Source: Lethocerus indicus
Lineage: Eukaryota; Arthropoda; Insecta; Hemiptera; Belostomatidae
Assembly: GCA_019843655.1 (NCBI GenBank)
Contig: JACDQD010000005.1
Span: 32,498,954-32,562,953 of the forward strand
Length of the DNA: 64,000 nt
Direction: 5' to 3'
A model generated the notes under the pieces. That model worked only from the letters and a program-made list of their open reading frames with translations. It was not told the origin of the DNA and did no database searches. Positions 22,201-33,000 of the stretch are shown here, one piece after another. The first letter of the stretch is position 1. The number at the start of each line of letters is the position of its first letter. Made by a program: the position numbers and the translations under genes.

Positions 22201-23962
22201 ACGAACTGTACTTTTAGGTAATTGTGGATTGTTCCGTTAGAGACATACGGTGGGTGGGGGCGTTGGTAATTTTCGTAGGATTACGGATTGCAAGGATTGG
22301 AGTCTATAAGAATTGGAAGGGCTCGGCGTATCCCCACAGTCGGGATGTACCGTAGGCCCAGATAGGTTTCAGCGGGCGGCTGTAAATCAATAATTTGTTC
22401 GACATTGTGACAGTTTTGATCTCTGGTCGTGATCATATGCGAGTGTGGTCGGAAGGGGTGTCTATCCGAGGGTTGACCCCTCCCCCCCCGCCGTTAATAT
22501 CTCCGGGGTGGTGTCCGGAAGACGAGGAAAAAATACGGCGTTAAAAGACTGTAGATGGAGTGGCGCCACAGCCACCCCCCGCGACACGTGGACACTCCTT
22601 CTGGTCCATATTAATGCCGGAAAAAAAAGGATCTTTAAACGGGAAAAAAATGCGGATAAAAGAGCGTACCTTCGTCAAAGCGGCGGCACTCTTCTGGGCC
22701 AAACAGATCTGGAGATTACTTGGAGTAAGACCAGAGACAGTGACCGGTTTCTGTGTCGGTGTGCGGCCCAGGGCGTGGCCGGCGCCGACACGGGACAACT
22801 ACTTGAAAACAATTTAGCCACTCGAAGGAGAGGAGACGAAGAAGTAGAGGAGACGAAGAAGAGGAGGAGGAGGAGATGAAGAAGCCTGACAAAAAAACGG
22901 TGGGGCGAGGGGCGGCGGGGGATGAGAGGACGAAGGGCGAAGTACACAGTGGGCGAAGGACAATTGGTACCGCCCCCACACACACAGACACAGACACTAG
23001 AAAAAGGGCTCTCAACAACTCCTTTATACCGGGGCCTCCGGTTCCGCCCCCTCAAAAACTAACTCCTTTGGAGGGCCGACAAAAAAAAAAAAATATATAT
23101 AGCGGCCGACGTTTCTGTCTGAAATTAACCGGCCTCTCTAAAGTGCGGACTGGCGAAGAGACCAAAACAGAAAACTAAAAAAAACAGGACCGCAGTCGCA
23201 CTGAAAACCGGTCTGTGAAATCGTTTAGAAATCCGTCCGATAAACGTAAGGGTAGGCCCAGGGGGAGGCGACAAACGGAGTTGAATTAATCAAAAATACC
23301 AACATCGGGTCGTAATTTTCTTCAGATGGCGACAAAATAATACCCCCCTTAAACTAAATTGCACAGTGGAATAAAGTCGGGAATTTAGTTCAAATTATAA
23401 CTATTCAATAAAAGAAAGTGCAGTTCTAAACCCGCCGGCGGTTTTCATATTTTCCCTTTTTCAACAGAATTCGCCTAATTACAATTCGGAATTTATTATT
23501 TCCAATTTCAGTTTCGACTTCGGAAATGCTATCGGACTTTAGATTTTATTAGAAACAACCCACTTTAATTCTATTCGGTGTTCTCAAAAGTAATCGATTC
23601 GATAAGGTGTATTTCGGTATTTCAAGAGAGGGGTATCGGAGCGAAATAAAATTAATTCCAAAGTCAAAATTTTGATCACTTTTTGGGCAACCCCTAATAT
23701 TATTATAGATGTTAATAAAAAATATTAAATCTACAGCCCAAAAAAGTGACCCCTGAGAAAATTTCAATGTTGACAATCGATACGGTAATTCCGAAATACA
23801 AATAATCGGGGACAAAGGAATGTTTTCTTTGATACAATTTAAGTGCAATTCAACTACTTGAGTCCACCTTGACTTAAATCGGCGGTGTATCGAATCGATT
23901 ATCAAGTTATTGATATCAAAAACTTGTCCCTGACGTCATGAATTTTCTCTGGCGGTAAGAGT
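22201..23962. other. Unassigned DNA with purine-rich tract
   Basis: No gene is recognised. A GAGGA-type purine tract spans 22825-22880, a CA run sits at 22976-22992 and an A run at 23080-23092. Opposing open frames between 22445 and 23178 overlap each other and are explained by this bias. Confidence 0.5.
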
Positions 23963-24374
23963 GGTCCAAAAAAATGTATCCACTCTTTAACAGTCCATAA
24001 CTTGCCAACTAATTGACTGAGTTGTCTCTCATTTTCGGTGAAAGTGTAGCTTAAAGTCCAACTTAAAGATATATCATACAGCTGTAGGTGTTCGAAATGG
24101 AAACGATGCCGCCCAACTGCAGCACCGACTACTGACTGCAACAGTGTTCAGTTGCACATGAATGTACGATTGATTCTCCATTGCCGTTGAACCTCATCAA
24201 TGTAAAATACCAGTTCAAAACTGACCACGTTTACTGGAGTAACAAGGTAAAACTGACAACACAGAACACTGACTGTCATAACACAAAACTATCCAACACT
24301 ACCGAAAATGGGACAAATCCGTCAATTAGTCTGCAAGTTACGGACTTTCAAACGGTGGATACATTTTTTGGACC
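23963..24374. mobile_element. ~412-bp foldback element with ~75-bp inverted arms
   Basis: The left arm (GGTCCAAAAAAATGTATCCA, then AACTTGCCAACTAATTGACT and CTCATTTTCGGTG to about 24042) is mirrored by the right arm from about 24300 (ACCGAAAATGGGAC, GTCAATTAGTCTGCAAGTTA, TGGATACATTTTTTGGACC). Arms are imperfect but colinear. No transposase is present. It appears once in this window. Confidence 0.7.
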
Positions 24375-24686
24375 CCTCTGTATTTTATGAAACCACTCTT
24401 CGATGAATTGTCTTTAAGAAATCAGGTTTCGCGTCAAAATATTACGGGTTAGCCGATCATTTATTCCTTCCAGCCGAATAATCTCGACAATAAGATGAGT
24501 ACGGATTGATTTCCAATAGCTGAGATCAAGATACGACAACAGCTGTAGTATTTCTCCGTTGTCAATGCCGGATGTAGGGACGAGGAAGACTTCGAGTAGT
24601 TCCTGTGCGGGCGTCAACATCTCCCGATCGTCGACATTGACGCCGGAGGCTGTTCAATTTTTGATCCATCCTTATTTCCGGCCCTC

Positions 24687-24689
<3 letters not shown>

Positions 24690-24749
<60 letters not shown>
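24690..24749. repeat. (TA)n microsatellite
   Basis: About 30 TA copies in otherwise unassigned DNA. Confidence 0.95.
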
Positions 24750-24751
<2 letters not shown>

Positions 24752-25522
24752 CCTAGCGACAACAGACCTCAGTGTAGAGGCCGCCCACAAATCCCACACA
24801 GAGTAGACCAATGTTAGACCAATGTTTCCTCCTTTCAATTGGCCCGTAGACCTTTTCCAGACACGTGAAAAAAAAAAAAAAAAATTGACTCAAAGTCTTC
24901 GAGCGGAAACGGACAGTTTTATCCTTTTTTTCCGGCCAACAGGAAGCTCTACTGTGCCCGCTCGTGGCACCAACTCTGACTGTTGGCTGTGGCACGTTCA
25001 AAAAATGCCAACGGGCTAAGTGTGAAATCGAGAACGTGAAATAAATATCGTGCACTTGTACGCATTCGTTTGGCATTACGGCCGGCTGTAAATCCGTAAT
25101 GTACAACTCTGTTCGAACTTATTTACAGTTAAAGTCAGCCAGTTGGAAATCAGTAGACGGGCAAACGCCGTTTTCATGAAATCGGATATCCCGAGCGGGA
25201 AAATGGAGAAATAAATACTGTATTTAAGTGGACTTCAACGTAGACCGTCGTCTCACAATTGTCGTCTGTAAAACGTACGATTGTGTAATGAAAATTCAAT
25301 ATTGTACCTTAAAAGGCGAGACTACAAACTTCAGCTTGTAAATTTCATTAAACTATATCTAATATCGACGTCTAATTAAATTCGGTTCAGGCTGTATCCA
25401 ATATTTATGGGCCGGTAATAAAAATGACCAAATATCACATCTATACAATATATTTCTGTATATCGGAAGAATCCAGGCAATTCGGAAGAATCTTAGCCAT
25501 TTTCCTTTCAGTACAACCGGTC
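24750..25522. other. Unassigned DNA
   Basis: No gene or repeat was recognised. An A run lies at 24869-24884. The minus frame 24753-25106 has no domain. Confidence 0.45.
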
Positions 25523-26270
25523 GAGCTCAAATTTTAATGATGATTAATAGAAAGTGAATATATTATTATTATCATTATTAATATTAACGTCGTCCGACTG
25601 TATTCATTAGGTAATTTAAATATCCCCCCATGAATATTTATTGGGCGGCAATTACGAATTTTGTATAAAACATTATTTACATTAATATTATAATTACTCA
25701 ATTTGATCGGTATCGTTTTAATTATCTAATAGCGTATAAACGCCCCCGTCCGTATCCTGATGCAAGTTTAAAAGTATAAAGGGAAACTTTATATATTTTG
25801 ATATACAAAAAAGTATTAATACTAGATCCACAAAAGCAAATATGGTATTCTGTTTTATAACAATCCTTTTCTCCTTCCCATATTTCTTAAATTGAAATAA
25901 TTTATAAATCACTAAAATCATTAGTTTCATTGACCGGTGAAAAGAAACATAAAATTTACAATTTATATGACTTACTACCCCAAAAGAATATTGTATGGAT
26001 AGAGGAATAGAAATTGACGTAGCGGGTCTAATTTATAGCCATTAATAAATCACTCTATCGTATAATATATAAATATATTGTGTACTTATGTACTTAGTTA
26101 TGTCTTATGTACTAAGTTGTAATATTTCTGTTTAGACCTCCTCTGAACGCAAAATTAGCCCCCAAAGGGATGTATTCATAAGCGATATTTAAATTGCCTA
26201 ACGAATACAGTCGGATGACGTCAATAATAATATATTCACTTTCTATCAATCATCGTTAAAATTTGAGCTC
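25523..26270. mobile_element. ~750-bp inverted-repeat element with ~125-bp arms
   Basis: The left arm (25523-25650: GAGCTCAAATTTTAATGATG, AGAAAGTGAATATATTATTA, CCGACTGTATTCATTAGG) is found inverted at about 26150-26270 (CCTAACGAATACAGTCGG, TATATTCACTTTCT, CATCGTTAAAATTTGAGCTC). Arms differ by scattered substitutions and an ATTATT length change. The ~500-bp AT-rich interior holds no recognisable gene. It fits a non-autonomous DNA element or a local inverted duplication. Confidence 0.65.
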
Positions 26271-26763
26271 GTAAACCGAATTCTTCGGGGATCTCCTTGG
26301 GATATAATTCCCAATGTTTAATAACAGCTATAAAACGTAAAATGATTAACTCGTTCCACAGTTGAAGGCACAACAAAGGCCTCTGTTCAAAGGCTGGATT
26401 TTTGTCAGATGTTCAACCCTTTACAATTCCCTTAGTCCCTTCCAATAATCAATCCCGGTGTCACGTTAGACCTTTAGTTTTTTCAGGTTTCTTTTGAGCG
26501 GAGCCGATTAGAGGCGGCTTTCTTCGGGGTGTAATCAACGTGGGGGGGGTAACAACAGGTGTCAACCGGGCCGGGGGCCCAAAAACTACCCCCTTTTTTT
26601 GACGGGGCCGAAAGGGGTTCAATTTGAGGCCCGGACGGCTAGTTAACCGGTCTAGTTAGTTAGTTAGTTAGTTAGGGGAGGGGCTACTAATTGAACACTA
26701 GACACCCGGAGGTACCATTTTCTTCTCCCGAACACGAGAGACACGAGCGGTACCCTCCGGGCC
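26271..26763. other. Unassigned DNA with TTAG repeat
   Basis: A short (TTAG)n run occupies about 26652-26676, flanked by G/C-rich text. No gene is recognised. Confidence 0.5.
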
Positions 26764-27044
26764 ATGTGCTCGCCGTACATATCCTTATCTTTAAGAGGCC
26801 GCCGCCGCCGCCACTACCGGCCCTGGGGTAAGACAGAGAGCGGGGTACGCGTGCTCAACCACTCGTTAGTTAGCGCTGGGGAGATATAGAGGGGGGGGGG
26901 GCGCCCCGACATCCTTCAGTCGAGAAAATTTATCGACAGCAGATAAAAGCTGCGGTGGTAAACAGACTCGTTACTCAAATAGAGATTGGCCGCCACACAC
27001 CACCCCTTAAGCCCACTCTTTTTTTATTTTCGAAACTCCCCCAG

Positions 27045-27218
27045 CCAGACCCAGCGTCCGCGGCCGTCGGACGCCATTACCGGGACGCCGCGAGATATAA
27101 TACCACTTGGGGGCGATACGACGCGGCGGCAGCTGCGAACTACCACTTTCAGGGAGTTCCCGAGGCCGTGACCTCGCCGCACAGTTCTAAATATATACGC
27201 CGACCGGATAAATTATAG
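27045..27218 (+). CDS. Candidate terminal exon, alanine-rich unknown protein
   Basis: A strong acceptor context (CTCTTTTTTTATTTTCG..CTCCCCCAG) precedes an open stretch ending at TAG. The translation is protein-like: RHYRDAARYNTTWGRYD, a five-Ala run, NYHFQGVPEAV, then SPHSSKYIRRPDKL. Codons are G/C-rich at third positions. A second AG at 27053-27054 would suit a phase-1 upstream exon; one possible partner is ATG at 26764 to a donor TGGG|GTAAGA at 26827, which joins in frame. No family was recognised. It could still be chance coding in GC-rich DNA. Confidence 0.35.
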   Translation, partial: PDPASAAVGRHYRDAARYNTTWGRYDAAAAANYHFQGVPEAVTSPHSSKYIRRPDKL

Positions 27219-28530
27219 ATCGGCGGCCGCTCGGAAAAAAAAAAATTTTTCCACGTGAATGTCCCCTATAAAAGACATCGTTGATGGCACTTTTATGGTA
27301 TGTCGAGATCATGGTGGTATGTGCGGTCGGAAACATTAAGGTACAAAAGGACTTTTTACTGGAATTTAATACGGATCTGTCTGTATTGTCAGTCAGTTTG
27401 ATCGTCCTTTTCAAAAAAAAAAAAAAAAAGGTCTCAGGAGTCCAAATTTACGGTCTATTCTCTGTTTAACGCGTCTAACGTGCGTAGAGAATTTCTTTGC
27501 TACTCCCTGTATTTGCCTGAAAAAAAAAACTGTACGCAAACGTAGTGATCAGGAAACGTCGAAGGTAAAGCGGAAAAAAAAACCTTTTTCTTCGGGCGTA
27601 GGAAGAAGCTGATGAATGAGGAGGACCTCCCGGCTCGATGGCGTTGTCCACTCCCACCGCCGCGTCGCGGAGTTTAGTCGGAATATTCCTCTTCCAGTAT
27701 GCAAAAAAAAAGACCCGTCTCCGTTAGTTACGACCGTTAGTCGAAACTATAAATAAAACCGTGCCACCGCCGACGGCCCCCTTGGACAATTTTTATTCTA
27801 AGTTTGAATAATACCGAAGTCCTTCTTCGTGCCACGTGATAAGCGTTAGAAGGGATTTCTCTTACGAATAGAAGTCACAGAATTATTCCGAAGGGCCGTT
27901 CCCTATGACACGAACTTTCAGAAGGATTTTTCTTTTATGTTTATATTCGGTCGGCAACTAAATAATTGCGGTTCGGATAAACGTAATACCGAAGTCCTTC
28001 TTGTTGCCACGTGATAAGCGTTGCCATTGGAAATTTCAGAATTGAAATTACGTTAAACACATAATAATACAGGTCAAAATTGCCGTCGACATGGATTGAA
28101 TAAATACCCCCGCCCCCGCCCCAATCCCAATTTCCATGAATTTTAGGAAATAATTTCACTGTGTCCTGCAGGACGCTAATATGTCTTCGACAAAGGACGG
28201 GAAAATACCTGGAATCAATGCTGAAGATTCCCTACGGCAGAAAAGTGCCATAAAACGAGAACACTTTACAAAGATAACGGCTGTTAAACGGCGAGGGTTT
28301 ACCGCCCTCGGGAGGTATATATATATACAACAGACCGTAAACTTTGAACCGTTTGAACTTTCGGCCCGTAAGTGTTTCTAGGCCTTTCTAGGGTTTCTAG
28401 GATGGTTCGTGGACCGCGGCGACAAGACGAAACCGGTCTAGAGCCGACATTTTTACGATTCCTCCGGGGGAAATTTTTCTTCCGAATAGAAGTCGGAGAG
28501 GAATTCCGAACGGTCGGGATCCGTTGGGAT
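27219..28530. other. Unassigned DNA with short direct repeats and mariner-like ends
   Basis: ATACCGAAGTCCTTCTT..TGCCACGTGATAAGCGTT occurs twice, at about 27812 and 27987. TCGGTCGGCAACTAAATAAT near 27948 matches the mariner-like terminus at 28531. The words ACGAATAGAAGTC and CCGAATAGAAGTC precede each terminus, so the region includes a partial duplication. No coding sequence is recognised. Confidence 0.5.
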
Positions 28531-29802
28531 CGGGTCGGCAACTAAATAATTGCGGATTTATTCTTCTCATCGTCGGGTGTGTCGCGCACCCTTATTATGT
28601 CGCGCCATTTTTCGGCGCTTTGTAATAAACATTTCGGAATACTCCGCTATAGGTTCGAAGGTGGGGAAATACGCTGTGTAAAAATACGGCATAAAGGTAT
28701 GACCCGATACGACGAAAAAAGTCATCCCCAAAAGAATCACCAACGGAATTCTACTGACGACGCCGGCGTCACTGCAGTATTCCGCATCCCTTATTCAATT
28801 GAGCCGTGCCCCATTGTCGGCGGTAAATAAAACCGGACGGGAATTTCATACATAATTTCACCGCCGAGTGCAACGATTAATTCCTATTTCCGAAGCGATT
28901 ATTAACATTGTAAATGGTCCTGAGGGACGGGGAAGGGGAGGGCGGCTCACCGTATTACACAAAGGAAGAAGTAAGAGGTTCCGCCCCCCTTGAAAGCAAT
29001 TAGGAACTCAAACATCTGAAAACGGCGGCTCGGATCTAAATTAAAAGGGAGAGAAAGAGAGAGAGAGAGTGAGAGAGGAGCGGTCCCTTCCCCTCCAGCC
29101 CATCCCATTAAATGTTATATTTATTATGGCCGTCTATAACGCTCGTCTGCCGGTATGCTAATTGTAATCGGACACTTATATTAATTAAGATTCTTCTCCC
29201 CCTCCCTCCCTCCCTCCAGAACGATTCTCGCGCCCGTACGCTCTCCCGGATACGATCTCCTCCTCCTCCTCCCACCCCTCCCTCCCCTCCCGGTCATCCC
29301 TGGGATTCTGGGATGATTTCAGCGTAAATTATACCGTCCGGCTATACTACGGCCCCTGGTCTCCCGTTAACGTAATTATAATTATTTGGTGATAGAGAGG
29401 GCCGACGCCGGACAATATAATGGGCCCCCACCCCCAAATCCGGCCGATATAATTTTGGGGCCCGAACCCGGGCGTCGTTACGACGGCGCCAATCCAATCA
29501 CTCCTGAACCCCCCCCCCCCCAAGGGATATTTCCTTAATATTATTACCCCGTATCTATTCCAATCTCGGGTATTAACTCATATTGAAATCACGACAACAT
29601 CTCGGCGTAACTATCGGGGGGGGGGGGCACTAAGTCATTGGGATTTCGCGACGCTGGCCGGAGACGGCGTTATATGTATTTTACGCGTTTTTTTTGTACA
29701 TCTTCAAAACTACAGTAGAGTATTCTGCAATGTCCAATATTGTCGACTATTCGTCGCGCGTACCAAAATGAGAATAATCAGCAATTATTTAGTTGCCGAC
29801 CC
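28531..29802. mobile_element. 1.27-kb segment bounded by mariner-like terminal inverted repeats
   Basis: The left end CGGGTCGGCAACTAAATAAT, continuing TGC, is repeated inverted at the right end; 23 bp are identical and similarity continues (GATT..ATTCT). The motif resembles irritans-group mariner ends (GGCAACTAAGT). The length matches a full mariner (~1.3 kb), yet no transposase motif was found inside, and the interior has GA, CT and C runs. It may be a non-autonomous element or two independent solo ends. A TA duplication is not evident. Confidence 0.5.
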
Positions 29803-30660
29803 GAGGTGCCAAACCATCGTTAAACCGAGGTTTGGAAGAAGAGTTTACGACGCATATTAATTTTCAATTTTTTTTATAGCCTCCAATTAGCCCTATTGGA
29901 AACTTCTGTTTTGTAACACAGTTAAAAAATGAATCGTCATCAACCTTGATGAAATAATTTTGCGGAATTCCTAACGGAATTCTAACGCGTAAACGGGCCC
30001 AATCTTCGTCGTCGTTCTCCAAGAATGAAAACGTCCATTGTTAAATTCTGAAAATATTTTCGGCAGCCGAGGTCGGCTGCCGATTGAATTTTAGTGGCCG
30101 GAACGCTTTTTTAAAAATTTTTTTTTTCCCCGAACTGGAAATCGCCGTAGCTCTCAAACCCGCGTCCCGCCAATTAGGGATGAAAAAACCCCGTCTGAAA
30201 TATTAGGAAGTGCGTACGAAAATGACAACGGATGTTGGAACTGAATAAAATAAAAACGCCGCGAATCGTAAAAGTGCACAGGATAGGTTATGTATCGAAT
30301 GACACGTGGGGAATAAATGTGGTTGAATTTCGTTGATTCGGCGTTGAATTTCCCCTTCGATGGACGCCTGATTGTTGCCGGCACGATGGCGTAGACCTTT
30401 GATTTCGAATAAAGGCCGTAAAGAAATCCGAGTGTCAAATAACACGAATTGGGGTTGGGGGGGTAATTGACGTGCTGTACGTCACGTGTCTTGTTGAAAA
30501 CGCACGTCACATCCGCACCAATATCATCCAGTTCGGGCGGTTTTCATTTTCGAAAAGTGCGTTCCAAAGATCGGCCTCAGCCCGAAATCCGCACCAAAAT
30601 CGGTGGCGCGTTGAGGATGGATTGATTTTTCGTTAACCGCACGTGAAGTTCTCCGAATTT
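29803..30660. other. Unassigned DNA
   Basis: The minus frame 30154-30510 (118 codons) is the cleanest open frame here, without low complexity, but it matches nothing recognised and lacks a convincing start or splice context. The rest is AT-rich without repeats seen. Confidence 0.4.
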
Positions 30661-30664
30661 CGAC

Positions 30665-31380
30665 GAACTGTTGCTGCTTTTTTTTTAATACGGTTTTAAA
30701 ACTTTACTGCGAGAATTGTGGCAAATTCAAATCTTGCGTCAATTTCGGTACACCTCTATATATTGCAATTAGCCGTATATACAAATACCGATTGAGGAGA
30801 AATAATTTAAGGCAGAATATTGGACGAAATAACGTTTCCAGAATGATCGAGTTGATGATGATCTGCATGAAAGTACCTGTACGGCGGTGGGGATGGACGA
30901 AAACGTCCACAGTCCCAACTGTGTGACTGACACAAACGACACAGCGCTACTGAAGATGCGGCCGGAAACCGGTCTGGCGGAAGTCCTGAATCGGCGAGAG
31001 AGTTGACGGAAACACCCACAAGTCTACAATATGACGATGCTCCGAACGAACTTAAAAGTTGGTTTCGTCTTAACTGATATACTGTTACTGAAGAATTGTA
31101 TTTTTGTGGGCTTCAGCGAGAGTTTTGAATATAATCGCTCTAGAGATTTTTCGAGAGTTTTTCAAACATTTTTGACTTCCCAAAATTAGCGAAAGATTCG
31201 AAACTTTCATTTTTTTTAAATATTTTCCGACAATGAAAACGCGTTGTAAGGCTCCATTCGTACCGGCCCTGAACTATCGGCTGTCAAATTGAATTTTTTT
31301 TTTTTATTTTTATAGGGTTGCCGACTTTACTGTGCATGAAATGGTGGCGTCAATTTTGAAATATAAATCCGACAACAACT
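30665..31380. repeat. Composite repeat K, copy 1 (MITE-B end + unique block + FB104 + MITE-B part)
   Basis: The order of blocks is the same as at 43945-44720, although rotated. MITE-B end words (TTACTGCGAGAATTG..AAATCTTGCG) are followed by TTGCAATTAGCCGTATATAC, GAAATAACGTTTCCAGAATG, CATGAAAGTACCTGTACGGC, an FB104 forward unit (30870-31022), ACACCCACAAGTCTACAA, AGAATTG..GTGGGCTTC and a second MITE-B part to 31370. The repeat order shows that this composite was copied as a block. Confidence 0.72.
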
Positions 31381-32164
31381 CGAAATAGAGACAACGACGT
31401 GTCTGTTATCCGAGCCGGATTATTAAAACGGCGGATCGCTCCAAGTTGGGGCTAAATATCGTTGAATTAATCATAATGTCCGGCCGACCGAACCGGGAGA
31501 GAGAGAGTATCCCAACCAACCCCCTCCAAGTATCAACCCCCCCCCGGTGTAAGTGGCCGCTTGCAATTTGCATTGGGGGGAGGGTTTGTCCCGCGAGGGA
31601 ATACCATACACGCGGCAGGCCGGATATATACACCTGGAGGACTTTAATATTGTATCCGTTTCCATGTTGGCGAGGGACGGCCTCCCGACCAACCCCCACC
31701 CCCCAACAACAACCCCGAACTTGTTCCCCGGAAAGTTTGCTATTATTATTGAGAAGGGGGGTAGAATTGTTGATCAACCGTCTGGGGTTCGACCCCCCCG
31801 GGGGTTTAAGGAAACACGGCCGCCGAGGGGAGAACGGCTGGGGAAATTCACTATTCGAGGCCTGGAAAACATTGTTTTCCACCCCCAACCCCTTCGCCAC
31901 GTCGACACTGAATAATAAAAAAAGTTGTATTTCCCTCTTCCGCTTTTACCTGTTTTTCTCCGCCTGAACAAAGTCGCCCGGTAAATGGTACCTTCGGTAC
32001 ATCAATCAATTATCAATCGTCCGGTCTTCAACTTTCAACCCTTCGGCACGGTAACGCGACACGTCGCCTAAAAACTGTATTCCGAGGCGATAACTACAGC
32101 TAGAATACGGGCTATTGACACGTAAAACTACGAATCTCAACATTGGGCAAAACATAAAATACCG
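31381..32164. other. Unassigned C/G-rich DNA
   Basis: Overlapping open frames on both strands (31406-31900 minus, 31446-31967 plus) come from G- and C-rich sequence and cannot both be genes. Neither shows a domain. No repeat was identified. Confidence 0.4.
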
Positions 32165-33000
32165 TAGGTATGCTGTGTTTCTGTCTCCTCTCGCCGGACC
32201 GGGATTTCGGCCGGTCGCCACCTTCAGTAGCGGTGTCGGTACAAAGTGACGGCGACAGTGTGCAGTGAGAGGATGCCCGAAAAACGGCCAACAGTGAGCG
32301 ACTAACAATGCGCTACTGAAGACGGCGAGCGGCCGAAATCCCGGTCCGGCGAGAGGAGACAGAAACACCACGAACCTACGGTATTTTCCAACCCCTAGCA
32401 GACCACAAAACAGGTATGTTGGACTAATAAAATTCTGTAGTCAAAACTACTGGTATTCTCGTCACGGCACCTGATGTTTTTCGGACATCAGTGCACTGTC
32501 ACTGTCACTATCACTGTCACTTCTACTGTGGCGGTTGTCCGTTTGCCGTCTGTAGAGACGGTAGAAGTGACAGTGACAGTGACAGTGTGCAGTGAGAGGA
32601 TGCCCGAAAAACGGCCAACAGTGAGCGACTAACAATGCGCTACTGAAGACGGCGAGCGGCCGAAATCCCGGTCCGGCGAGAGGAGACAGAAACACCACGA
32701 ACCTACGGTATTTTCCAACCCCTAGCAGACCACAAAACAGGTATGTTGGACTAATAAAATTCTGTAGTCAAAACTACTGGTATTCTCGTCCCGGCACCTG
32801 ATGTTTTTCGGACATCAGTCACTGTCACTGTCACTTGTGGCGTACAGCGGTTGTTGTCTAAGTGACAGTGACAGTGTGCAGTTGACCACTACTGACACAC
32901 TAGTGCGCTACTGAAGACGGCGAACGGCCGAAACCCCCGGTCCGGCGAAAACCGGCGAGAGGAGACAGAACAACACTCGGGCGTTGGATAATATGAATAT
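32165..33000. repeat. FB104 element with a 327-bp tandem duplication
   Basis: A short reverse arm (GTTTCTGTCTCCTCTCGCCG) and a centre lead to one forward unit and a full terminus (CGAACCTACGGTATT..CCACAAAACAGGTATG). About 230 bp from 32258 to 32490 recurs almost unchanged at 32585-32817, including the flank ATTCTGTAGTCAAAACTACT; one visible difference is GTCACGGC versus GTCCCGGC. A third, partial repeat follows (32870-32985). The GTCACT tract length differs between copies. Confidence 0.88.

Noticed and set aside
22445..23178. Lysine/arginine-rich and serine-rich frames
   Set aside because: They follow the GAGGA purine tract and its complement; no domain.
26652..26676. (TTAG)n run as telomere-like sequence
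   Set aside because: Only about six TTAG copies, not TTAGG, and embedded in ordinary sequence.
28579..28830. Frame just inside the mariner-like left end as a transposase
   Set aside because: No helix-turn-helix or catalytic motif could be seen and it is only 83 codons.
30154..30510. 118-codon minus frame as a gene
   Set aside because: Clean, but such lengths are expected by chance in 64 kb of six frames; a second open frame overlaps and no family is recognised.
31406..31967. Opposing 164- and 173-codon frames
   Set aside because: Both are products of G/C-rich low-complexity sequence; no start, splice or domain support.
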